A stretch of DNA of 64,000 nt from Coptis chinensis (Eukaryota > Streptophyta > Magnoliopsida > Ranunculales > Ranunculaceae), in contig CM027381.1 of assembly GCA_015680905.1 (NCBI GenBank), positions 87,941,501 through 88,005,500 of the forward strand, read 5' to 3'. The position numbers were made by a program, and so were the translations under genes. Below the pieces are notes generated by a model, which made no database searches, was not told the DNA's origin, and was given only the letters and a program-made list of their open reading frames with translations. Positions 25,705 through 35,879 of the stretch are shown here, piece by piece (within the stretch, counting starts at the first letter, position 1; every line of letters begins with the position of its first letter).

Positions 25705-25812
25705 GGCAGTTTTTATGTGTGGAAGAGAACCCAACTTTCAGCTCTCTGAGGAAGAAAAGCAAGAATTGCGGAAAATCAGTTGGGATGATTTTTTGACAAT
25801 GACGCGCAGTGC
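25705..25812 (+). other. Exon-like segment, family unknown
   Basis: A stretch preceded by ctgtgcag (acceptor-like) and followed by g|gtagat (donor-like). In one frame it stays open and reads QLSEEEKQELRKISW followed by DDFLTMTRSAIR. The composition looks like real protein, but I cannot assign the family. It lies inside the Helitron-like insertion, so it may be another captured exon. Confidence 0.3.
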
Positions 25813-26694
25813 TATTAGGTAGATATGAAAGGTATGAGTTCAAATAATGAAAGGACTATTAATGTGTTGACGTTGTGCACATGTATAATCGGTTGTACTA
25901 TCCAATTTTTTATGAGAAGAGGAGTTTTACATTACTTGGCTTTCATCGTTTTTGTTATTTTAATGTATTGGTTTTTTGGTCTTGGTACTAAGTCTTAACA
26001 AATTCTTAAAGTTGTCCAAGAATTGCCTTTAATTTGTCATGGAAGTGGTTCGAATGGATTTGTTTTTGGTCTATGTTGATATGACATTGCCACATAATAA
26101 CTAACTTCATCACTTCTATTTGTTGGATATCCTCCTTTAAAAGCCTTCGCTCTTAGGTGTTACTGTCTCAGGAGTGGATACACTCGAGGTATGCTACTTT
26201 GGGGTATTTTGGTGCATGTAAGTTTATTTGAGTTTACAAATTTCCCATTGGTAGTGGAGTTTGGATATGATAGGATTGTTTTTTTTTACAAACAATCATT
26301 TTTCTCCAATTTTACCTAACTATAGCAGATTCTTTGATAATGGATGTCTAATGAGTGATTGAGTGTTGTCACTAATTAATCAGATCTTACCGAATGAATC
26401 TTATAGATGAGTATGGTACTCGGTTTATTTTATTATTACCTTTTTTTGTCGAGGCGAGTAATTTTTTCTTTTTTCTTAATCGTATATATAAAATTCGTTA
26501 TTACTTGATTTTGAGTTTAAAATTTCTCATTAGTCATTTTATTTTGTAGTTTTGATTGGCTTTTATTAGTCATTTTGCTCTTGATTGGATTCTACTTATT
26601 GATTGGGTTTTATTGCTTAGAAGTATTTCCCTTTTATTTTTCCTTATGGAATGGTAGGATGCTAAATTGATAACCCATGTGTAATTGTGAACAG

Positions 26695-27158
26695 AGACAA
26701 TTTCTGATGAAAAAAGAGCAATTGAGCTGGATGCTTCCATGGCTAAAACATACCTACGTAAAGGGTGAGAGGACCATTTTTTTTTTTTTTATGATATTAA
26801 ATATAAATGCGTTATATGCTGTCTAGATATGAAGTATTACAGACTTAGCAAATGTTTGGAGACTAATATGAATTTCTTAATTATTATATTATCGTTTAAT
26901 TGTTGTTTTTTATACCTTAGCGAGGTGGCCCCAGTTGAAGAATCTATTAAATCAAAGTAGTGGTGATATGATCTTCTTAATATTTATATTATCGTTTAAT
27001 TGTTGCATTTTAGACCTTTCACCAAGTTCCTCTGATGTGGCACTAGTTGGTTGCATCTCCTTCAATATCAGCCAATTCTACTGATGGTAAAAAAGGGATG
27101 AAAACAATACTTTGTCCCATCAGCTAAAAGTCGCAATTCCTACTAAACCAAAATATAG
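26695..27158 (+). pseudogene. SGT1-like gene fragment (two decayed exons)
   Basis: The segment 26695-26764 sits between an acceptor (gtgaacag) and a donor (gg|gtgaga). It reads AIELDASMAKTYLRKG, matching the TPR domain of the co-chaperone SGT1, where a conserved exon ends at the same LRKG. Its start looks internally shortened, shifting the frame. A second segment (about 27014-27158) ends VAIPTKPKYR before gt, matching the SGT1 linker entering the CS domain. The rest of the gene was not found. SGT1 works with RAR1/HSP90 in NLR receptor maturation. This copy cannot encode the protein and is probably cargo of the Helitron-like element. Confidence 0.62.
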
Positions 27159-28829
27159 GTACTTGATAGTCTTATTTACTATAATCATCACATTTTTTTT
27201 TATCACCTCCATTACATTATTGGTCATTTGGTTGTTCCTAAATGTCTTACATGGAAACTAATTGACTTAGTTGACCTGGTCCAATGGAGGTTGTGCATTA
27301 TTATAGGTATAATTTAATATGTATTGAAATAATGAGTATGTTTCTTTGATGTTAGCAGATGTCTAGGACTACCTCGATCAACACAAGGTAGTAAGTGCAC
27401 ACAAGGACAAAGTGTATCGGAGGTTTGCTTGGTGGTTGGATTGTTGAGTTGTGCACATTGGTATGCTACTGTACTAAGCCAAAATGAGTCTTTTACTCAT
27501 TATGTTTTTGAACATCACTATGTTTAAATTGAACTTAATCCTTTTAAGTTCAATTTTTGTTACAAAGGACAGAAAATAGGATGAGGTATAAAATATCTTC
27601 ATGAAAATTGTCATGTTGATTGTATCATACATAAACTCTAGGCATACGTGATTATGACACGATTTTGGACCCACGGTTAGTTTGACTATGTAGATAATAT
27701 ACTTCCATTTTGACTATGTTTTTTATTGAACAGAATGTTCATATGTTTGATCTATAGCTACTTAAACTAAAATTTCATAATTTCATAATTATGGATACCA
27801 TTTTATTGGCATGAGCAATAGTTACTGAAGGGAGCTGTTATTAAATTGGATTTCAAGCTATTGCTACTGATACCTATTTCTAGAAGCCACTTTGCACAAA
27901 GGAAGCATAAGTTGCTTGCTACAGAAGTGGAGTTTATAAACACCTATTTACATATTTATAATGGGTATAATTCCTCAGCTATAATGATAAAAGTCTTGGT
28001 TTTGGTTATATTGAAGAACTGTTGTTTTGTCTATTGTTCAACTTGCAGCTATACTTATTTTTGTTGAAGGAAACTACTATTTTAGAGTACTGAGCGATTA
28101 TATGAAATGTAACTCAAGGGGGAGGAAAGGGATGATTGAATGTATGCTACAAATGAAGACAACTGAAGCAAAGAGCATTAGATGATGATTAGGCGAAGAC
28201 AACTGAAAAATGTCTGGTGATGCAAAGCGTACCTCACCAAAGCAGTAAGTGAGGATGCTAACCAATGCGGCAAAGAGTCACAGTTATGCAATACTCATGT
28301 AATTTTTTGAACTGCAAAATGTTTCATCAGTAACTGAGTTAAACCCTTATGTTTCTTACCCTTAGTTCATTAATCAATAAATGTTTCATCACTGACCTAT
28401 ATTTGTGCTCACTCCGAGTTAAACCAATTATATTTCTTACCCTTAGTTCATTAATCAATAGTTCAATAAAAAGGCCGTAAAGATGAACACTAAACTAAAA
28501 ATAGACACTTCAAGTACCCAAACTAAAAATATATGTTGGAGCAAATCAACTATTACTGTAGCAAGCCGGCCACTGGCCTGTATATTGGCTAGTAACTAAG
28601 AGTGAAGTAACCTAATAAGTACATCAAGAACATAATTCAACTTAGAGCCAACTCATTAGTTGATTTGGCTTCTTATCAGATCACTATTATAAACGTTTTA
28701 ATATTAGACCAACAGCCTGTTGATTTCTCTTATTACTTCATTTGTTTGATGACATCAAACAATGACTACAGCAAATCGATCTATCAACATGAATAATAAC
28801 CGGAAAAGCTATTTGACCAAGATTCGGAG

Positions 28830-31800
28830 TCAGGTAAACTTGACTGAGGCCAACTTGTCACTCAATGGCTCGACACCTTGATGATGATCCCGGATCCGCT
28901 GCAATTCCCTAACGACTTCTTTCATGTTCATGCGTTCTACAGGTAATTCAGCAGAACATGTGACTCCGAGTCTTATGGTTGAAGTTAAACACTCCTTGAG
29001 TCTGTCACTAATCGCATCTGCAATGTCAAGTAATTTATCATTTTCTTCCACAAGCACATTTGGATCCACAATTTCGACAACTTGATTAGGCAAAGCCATT
29101 TCGGCGTACTCATGCAGGCTAGGTCCGTCTACAAATATGTCGTCTGTTGGTTTTCTCCTTGTAAATATCTCTAGCAACAGTATTCCGTAACTGTATACAT
29201 CTCCTTGGGTCGACACTGGGCCACCCATACCATACTCTGCATGTTAATCATCAATCAATGTGAGTATAACGAAATCAAGTTTCGATAAAGACGTATTTAT
29301 TTTTGTGATCATCATACTCCTTTTTGGGTCGACACTGGGCCACCCATACCATACTCTGCATGTTAATCATCAATCAATGTGAGTATAACGAAATCAAGTT
29401 TCGATAAATACGTATTTATTTTTGTGATCATCATTAACGTTATGAGCTTGCGAGAGGAAAACAAGTTCTGCTACCACAAAAGATAGTGCAAGACTTTTAA
29501 ATCGGTAAAAAGTTCCCATTTACCTGGCGCAACATAACCAACTGATCCTTTGAGTACAACCGTGCTTGCTAGATTTTGAGCAGAACCATACAAAGTGGCC
29601 GAATAAATCTTTGCTATTCCGAAGTCAGCTACACGAGCAGTCATGTCATCATTGAGGAGAACATTGCTTGGCTTTAGATCACAATGAACAATTGTGAGTT
29701 GGAAATAATGATGAAGATATTCAAGTGCAGAAGCAACATCTATGGCTATAGTTAGACACTGAATGAAGTTTAAATTTCTCAACTCAAGTTGTTTTCTATC
29801 AGCTCTTGGATGTAGCAACTCTTCCAAACTCTTATTAGGCATATACTCGAAAACAAGAGCTTTGAAGTCATTTCCTTGAAAATCCATACTTGAGCAAGAT
29901 GTTATGATCCTAAGAAGATTTCGATGATACAGCTTTCTCATGGCATTGCATTCAGTCAGGAAACTTGCTGAAGCTCCTTTCTGTGGAAGATTGAGGACCT
30001 TCACTGCAACCACTTTGTCGAATTCTTCTAGACATCCTTTAAACACCGAACCATAATTCCCAACACCAATCAAATTCTCAGGAGAGAATCCATTCGTCGC
30101 TCTAAGGAGCTCTGCATAAGTGAGCCTCTTAGGCTGTTCACTGGGTAATGTTGATGGAGATTTCTGCTTTTGGGGCATTTTTCTTCTGTAACAAAGAAGG
30201 ACAAAACACAATAACAAGAGAAAACATACACTCCCAACAATCACAGGGACAGCCACTTTGATAGGAAAAGACTTCTTCTTTGTGTTTTGGGTGCATGGTG
30301 GCAGATTCAAATCAGCGATACCTCCACACAAGTTTTTATTTCCTCCAAGTGAAAACAAACTTGTATTTCCAAAAACCCCGTCGAGTGGAACCTGACCTTC
30401 AAACCGGTTAAATGATAAATTCAGCTTGAGGAGAGGGAATCCTTTTAAATATTCAGGAATCTCCCCTGACAAATTGTTACGAGAAAGATCAAAATATTCA
30501 AGGCCTCTTAAAGAGCTTAATGACTTCGGAATTCTTCCTTGAAAGAAATTATTATCCATGTAAAGGTTAGTCAAGGTCAAACAATTACCCAGTGATTCTG
30601 GAATGTCACCGGACAATCTGTTTCCAGAAACTGTCAGCATTACAAGATCGGTCAGGTTACCTACTTCTGACGGCAGAGAACCAGTAAGGGAATTTTGATC
30701 CAGATTTAAGGAAACTTTAAGGGAGGATAGACCAATAACTTCTTTGGGTATCATACCGTTTAGGTTATTATGAGAAAGATTGAGGAGTAATAAGTTTTGA
30801 CAGTTTGCAAGAGAAGGTAGTATGCTTCCACTGAAATTGTTATCACCTAATTGGAGTTCTGTTAATTTACTCAAATTACCAAGAGAAGCTGGAATTTGGC
30901 CTGAAAACTTGTTCCCTTGTAGATATATCTTTTGTAGTTTGCCGAGCTTTCCTATAACTGCAGGGATGGTGCCGGTAAGATTGTTGCCAAACAGATAGAG
31001 TCTTTCTATGTTCAGTAAGTTTTCAATTCCTACTGGAATACTACCATATATTTGATTATCTCCTGCATCAAAATAGGTGAGGTTTCTGGACAAATTAGAC
31101 ATTGATTCTGGTAATGGACCTCTGAGCAAATTTTTGTCAAATTGTACCTTTTCTAAATTGCTACAATTGGTTAGAGAAGTTACGAATTCCAAATCGTTGC
31201 CCCCTTCGCTTCCTAGTTGATTTTCTTGCAAAAATAGGGTGCGAAGACTTTTCAGTTTTCCTAAATCCGATGGAACTGGACCAGTGAAACCATTTTGGTA
31301 GAGTGCAATATCTTCCAGTGTTGTAGCATTGGATAATGAAACTGGAATAAGGCCAATGAAATTGTTTATTCCCCAGTATATCTGCTTGATACTAGGAAGA
31401 GTAAGGCCAATATTTGGAGGAAGGCTTCCCTCTAGTTGGTTGTCAACAACTGAGAAAATAACCAAGTTTGAGAGGTTGTAAAGGCAAGAAGGGACCTTAC
31501 CTGTGAAACCATTGCCAGCAACTTGAAACAAGCTTAAGTTCGTACTGCGGCATAGGTCGTCTGGAATGCTTCCCAACAAATTGTTTCTCGCAAGTGAAAG
31601 ACGTGCAAGAGTTGATATGTTCCCAAGGGATGGTGGGATGTATCCACTTAAGTCATTCAAGGCAAGACCCAATCCTTCCAGTTTTGATAGAGATCCAAGC
31701 TCAGCAGAAACGTTCCCAGATAACTTATTGTCAATGAGATTCAGGAATCTTAAGTCGGAACATTGAGTGAGATTTACTGGGATTTTACCGTTGAAGGAAT

Positions 31801-32239
31801 TGTTACTGAGGGAGAGTTGTTGTAGACGTGACAAGCGACCAATCTCTTGCGGGATTTCACCACGGAAGTTGTTCTGAGTAAGAGTGAGTGTTGTAAGGAA
31901 GGTGAGGTTTCCTATATAAGGAGACAGAGTACCTTCAAGTTTTTGAGATTGCAGGTCCAAACTGGCAACTCTATCACGGTCTTGACGGCTGCACGTTATT
32001 CCTTTCCAATCACAGTGGTGAAATGAGTCATTCCAGGAAACTAAAGCTCCCAACGGATCGACTACTTGGGACTTGAAGGCTAGTAATGCAAAACGATCCG
32101 CCGCGTTTCTAGATGAAGGTGTGACTTGTGCTGAGCCTTCCTTCATTGATTTTATCAAGATCATGCATACACAAAACAACCGGTATGATTGTCTGAAGAA
32201 AGCCAGATGAAAGAATGTCCCTGGTGAAGGCATGGCCAT
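28830..32239 (-). CDS. LRR receptor-like kinase, non-RD, EFR/FLS2/Xa21 type (copy B)
   Basis: Predicted CDS: exon 1 32239-29524, intron 29523-29237, exon 2 29236-28830; 1040 residues. The in-frame extension to 32302 begins with GTG; the first ATG is at 32239 and a second is at 32233. Domain order equals copy A: signal peptide, LRRNT, about 21 LRRs, membrane segment, non-RD kinase (IGVGNYGSVFKG, VAVKVLNL, IVHCDLKPSN, VADFG, APE across the splice). All kinase motifs are intact. The ectodomain is about 97% identical to copy A, while the kinase differs at roughly 15-20% of positions. The intron is longer than in copy A because of a 119 bp tandem duplication carrying a second acceptor. Immune receptor role is inferred from the family. 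Confidence 0.92.
29201..29437 (-). repeat. 119 bp tandem duplication with a decoy splice acceptor
   Basis: The first ~30 bp of exon 2 together with the 3' end of the intron are present twice (period 119: gggtcgacactgggccaccc at 29207 and 29326) with few differences. The upstream copy has the same tgcag|agtatgg acceptor at about 29355 (minus strand). Splicing there would keep the frame for 14 codons and then hit TGA, giving a kinase truncated after the activation segment. Copy A has no such duplication. Confidence 0.85.
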
Positions 32240-32500
32240 GACTGCCGTATGCCAGAAGTAGTCGAGTAGAATGGGTGATATGAGACTTAAAAGTACTTCC
32301 ACAAGAAGATATTGAAGAATTTAAATATCTTGGCTGCTGAATAGTCAGAGTGGATTATTGGAGCCAGTTGATTTCTAGGCACACTTTAGAGTTGAGACTC
32401 TTAGCGCAAATGGAGCCACATATTAACCTGTTTCCAGACGCGCTTGAGTCTTGGTGACTCAATATATTTTGTGTCAAGAGTCAAGACGTCAACCTCTTCT
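32240..32500 (-). promoter_or_regulatory. 5' region of receptor kinase B with three W-box cores
   Basis: Homologous to the region before copy A. A short extra gtcaaga unit gives three TTGAC cores on the coding strand (plus-strand gtcaa at 32473, 32480 and 32488) against two in copy A. The Tat retrotransposon starts 377 bp before the ATG, so any distal promoter is replaced or separated. Confidence 0.45.
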
Positions 32501-32615
32501 CCAAGTCAATCAAGAGAAAAACAAAAGTCTTCGTCTATATGGGCTTGTTTTGACGCTCACGTCTTGCCAATTGACTGGTTAAAATCAAGTCTTGATTGGG
32601 GTCCCCACCTCTAAT

Positions 32616-33206
32616 TGTAGGGGAGCGATATCCTCATAGGGCATCGCACTCGCGTGGAGCATAAGCGAACTGAAGATATCGACCTCCAAGACAGACCTGA
32701 GAACAGCGCCTCTAGCAGGCACTCATAGATTAATCCAAGGCGACCTCCAAGACCGACCTGCGAGTAGCTCGAGTAGGTGGTGCGAACGAAGACATCTCGA
32801 TCTGAAACACTTCATCCGGATATAGAGCGCTTGGATAGAAACACATCCCACCCTGGGTAATGATTGCCAATATCTTAGTGGTAATCTCAACACCGGGAAA
32901 TAGGGACTACCGCATCTACCCCCAATCATAACGGATCCAACCCAACACTCATCCAGCGATCTCCACCCTACATTTTGTACAAAAGAATACACGTGTCGGA
33001 AGGATCTCCTCTCTCAAAACTCTATAAATACCACCTCTCTTGGAACTACGTCCGGACTGATTCTTCTCTCCCCGGAAAAAGGAAAAAGCGAGAGAGAGAT
33101 CATCGTGGCGGTTAAGCTCCAACACGACCTCGGTCACATCAAAAATCCTAACCCTTCTTCCGTTCATCCTAGTAGTAATTAGGAGAAAACCAAAACGCCC
33201 TTTACA
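32616..33206 (+). repeat. Left (5') LTR, 591 bp
   Basis: Begins TGTAGGGGAGCG and ends CCTTTACA. A TATA element ctataaata lies at 33022-33030. Immediately after it, ttggcccgtcgtgg resembles a degenerate plant tRNA primer binding site of the TGGCGCC type, missing a few bases. It differs from the right LTR by many single-base and 2-3 base indels. Confidence 0.92.
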
Positions 33207-33436
33207 TTGGCCCGTCGTGGTTTCGATTCTTGGAGAACCACTTGAGATCATCTCTAATTCTCCGACCCACGAAGCATGGTTAGCATAGAAGCTCAAGTTC
33301 AAAACCTTGCTCACCGGTTAGGAGTAGCGAATGAGAGCATTTCCTTGCTCGGGGAGGAAAATGCTACGTTCAGGCGCTTTCGGTGGATAGTTATCGGCAA
33401 CAACAAATTCGGAAACGAGTTTGAACCAAAGCATCA

Positions 33437-34646
33437 ATGGCGTTAATCGGCGGCTTTAACGAGTTGTCCCAAAGGATTGGCGGACCTCTGCGAAGAAGGA
33501 CTTCGACCGCAGTTGTACACAAGATGCTTAAGGCGTATCGGCGCATCTCCGTTCACCTTGAGAGGTCCTCGGCAAATCCTCTCCACCGCGACTTCATCGA
33601 TACGCTTTCCCTATATGCGGCGGCAAGCACTACCTACGGTCGACATGTGGCTCGCTATATTCAAAGTCGGCACTTTACATTTCACCGAGTTTGATTATCT
33701 CCACTGCAGATTATTTCCAGCCCGACCTCGAGGATGGCGCTCGATGGTTCTTTTCAACTGGAGTCGATTCTATCAACACCTTGAAGCGACTTCTTGATTT
33801 GTTAAGCCCGGCCCGATCGTCCACAACAAAGCGGAAGAAGGCGGATCTTGATTCTCTGTTTCAATTATCTTTCAAGGAGGGCGAAACCATTACGTGAATT
33901 CCTAGGGGCGGTTCAAGGCCCGAATCTGGCGTGCATGGAAAGTGGCTTGAAAGAATCTTTACGCCACAGCTTTTTTTCTAATGCTTGCGAGTCGCGAAAG
34001 CGGTGACCTTGCTAGGTCGTTGATGAAGGAACGCCAGAGACAATCCAGGAGCTCTACGCTCGTTAATGTCGACAAAATACATCAAAGTTGCGAAACCTTA
34101 AAACTTCATGGTTTAGCGAGGCCGCGAAGGTCGCCCGAAGTCTCGGATCGTTCCCCACCGGGGCAAGAAGAAGCGCCCCGGTCGCGTATGCCCCGGCTCG
34201 TGCGATCGGATAATAACGAGAGTTCAACGTCGACCGCGTTCTCGATCCACATCTTGGATAAGATTAAAAGCGCCCTCATTTTTCCGGCCAACCATCGGGC
34301 AACCCAGCGGTCGACTGGCAAGCCTTTTGTGCATTTCATAAAGCAAAGTGCCATGAAACCGATGCATCTTTGGGGGCTCGAAGCATTATCTCCAAGACAC
34401 GGTGGAAGTTTGGGTTATATCAAACACTACATTAGCATTCACGATGGCGACTGCGTCACAAGTTCTTTGGCTCGTCGTGTCTTGCGCATCGATCTCCACC
34501 CCACCGTCACCGCCAAAGGGATCTGGGCTCGTCCTCCGCGGTCGAGGGCGGCTCCGAGTGGCGTTCTGCCACGAAAAAAGCGGCAAACTTCGTCCGATCG
34601 TGACAATGCTCGCACTATTCATGTGATTACCTTTCGGGACGATTAA
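33437..34646 (+). pseudogene. Tat element gag, frameshifted
   Basis: Pieces of a Tat-type capsid sequence appear in alternating frames. A segment matching the conserved GA.RWF motif reads DGARWFFSTGVDSINTLK (about 33730-33790), and LFQLSFKEGE (about 33858-33890) corresponds to the usual ..KEGE(S/T)L.. segment. Near 34320-34360 a zinc-knuckle-like FCAFHKAKCHET is visible. No single frame spans the gene; the longest open stretch (33981-34646, 221 codons) is partly out of frame. Not able to make a full capsid as written. Confidence 0.7.
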
Positions 34647-34814
34647 ACGACCTCTTCCCCGAAAAAGGCGGGGTTGGCTTCTTGAAGTCTATCATTTTAC
34701 TTCACAGGCGGCTCCAGCCCGGCGTGGTCCGCATCGCGGCCAGGCGATATCACTTTCCACGGAGGCCGACTTAAGCAAAGTTTGCCTTCCTCATAATGGC
34801 GCATTAATTCGTTC

Positions 34815-35130
34815 ATGTCAAAATCGGCCGGCCCCAGACGATCAAAGCGTCTGATCGACCACGGCGGTTCTGTGACATCTATTTTACCACACTATGCAAG
34901 AGATGAACCTCCCCAAATCCGTTCGTTGACCCATCGCCCCCTTTACGGGTTCAATGGCTCGAGCCGACCCATTGGTGACATTATCTTACCCGATGTCGGT
35001 GGGATCTCGAGAGGATAAGATTACACCATAATACTTTCGGTTCTGCGTTCTCGGCGACAAAAGTCGCCATCTGATGCCATCCTCGGACGGCCGGATTCAT
35101 CGGATGCAAAGGTATCACCATCCACTTTAC
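34815..35130 (+). pseudogene. Tat element protease region
   Basis: The frame 34815-35018 reads RLIDHGGSVTSILP, RPLYGFNGSS and GDIILPDVGG in order. This matches the aspartic protease of Tat polyproteins, including the D-x-G-S active-site region and the PLYGF flap-side motif. The active-site stretch has one residue more than usual (DHGGS), which may be an indel effect. The frame is lost after 35018. Confidence 0.65.
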
Positions 35131-35879
35131 ATCAAGTTCTCCGTTTCCCGGACCTCGAGGCATGATGGAGCTTGAAGCAATCAACTTAGGCGTACCATTG
35201 CAACCCGAGTCAATCAATGAATGCACTGCTTTCGTGAATTGCTTCCCACCATCACGAGGAGCCCTCGGCTTTCACAATGGCGAGACTTAGTCGCGAAGTC
35301 CAACCCGAACGCTGCGAGCGGGGGCTCTTACAAGCGAAGTTCTCTCCATGCCGATACCGCGCTTTTCGCTCCCCGAGTCCTCGATGCCCCAGTATGAGAC
35401 TTCGGATCGAACCAACGTCGGTACCTTTGTCGATACCTTTGTCGGTTAAAGTTTCGAGATCGTCCAGCTCATATCAAGCCGCCACAATTGTCGGACCGCG
35501 GCCGCTCCATCAATGTGCTTGCGGCCGGGGCCCCTCCCAGTCGTGGATACCCACGGCGGCGTTAGCGAAAGATCGCTCCACATTCGGCGACCGGTCGAGT
35601 CGTCCCACCAGTGCTTTCGGATCTCCTCCGATGGCGAGTTGTTAAGCAATGTTTAAGCCATCACCGTAAAGCCTCGGTCGCGAAAAAAAAAGAGTGAATC
35701 TTGGCACCGAAGGCGACCCCAAGTTTGTGTATGTAGGGGGCTAACCTCGACCCCACACTTTCGGATCACAACTTGTAAATTTCTTATCTATGAATAAAGA
35801 TGTTTTGCTTGGTCGTATATCGATGTGCGGAATCGATCCTAACCGCGATGCCACAAATTAAATGTGAACCCCATGCGGA

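Larger units (their letters stand above)
24379..28592 (+). mobile_element. Helitron-like insertion (non-autonomous), 4214 bp
   Basis: The insertion starts with TC after an A (gacagtta|TCTAAAACC) and ends with CTAG before a T (ggCTAG|taactaag). A GGCC-ACT-GGCC hairpin lies 10 bases before the terminal CTAG. These are the Helitron hallmarks: A|T target, 5' TC, 3' CTRR preceded by a hairpin, no target duplication. Removing it gives gacagttataactaagag, which is exactly what arm A has at about 6261-6278. No Rep/helicase frame was found, so it is non-autonomous. The interior is AT-rich, with exon-like pieces at 25705-25812 and 26695-27158. The insertion ends 237 bp from the stop codon of receptor kinase B. 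Confidence 0.85.
19084..32547. repeat. Segmental duplication, arm B
   Basis: Collinear counterpart of 1008-10125: repeat modules, spacer and receptor kinase gene in the same orientation. It is longer because it contains the 4214 bp Helitron-like insertion at 24379-28592; without it the arm is about 9.25 kb, against 9.1 kb for arm A. The similarity stops about 70 bp before the left LTR of the Tat element. Confidence 0.9.

Noticed and set aside
33981..34646. 221-codon plus-strand frame as a separate gene
   Set aside because: It lies in the gag region of the Tat element; homologous gag residues jump between frames, so this frame is partly out of register.
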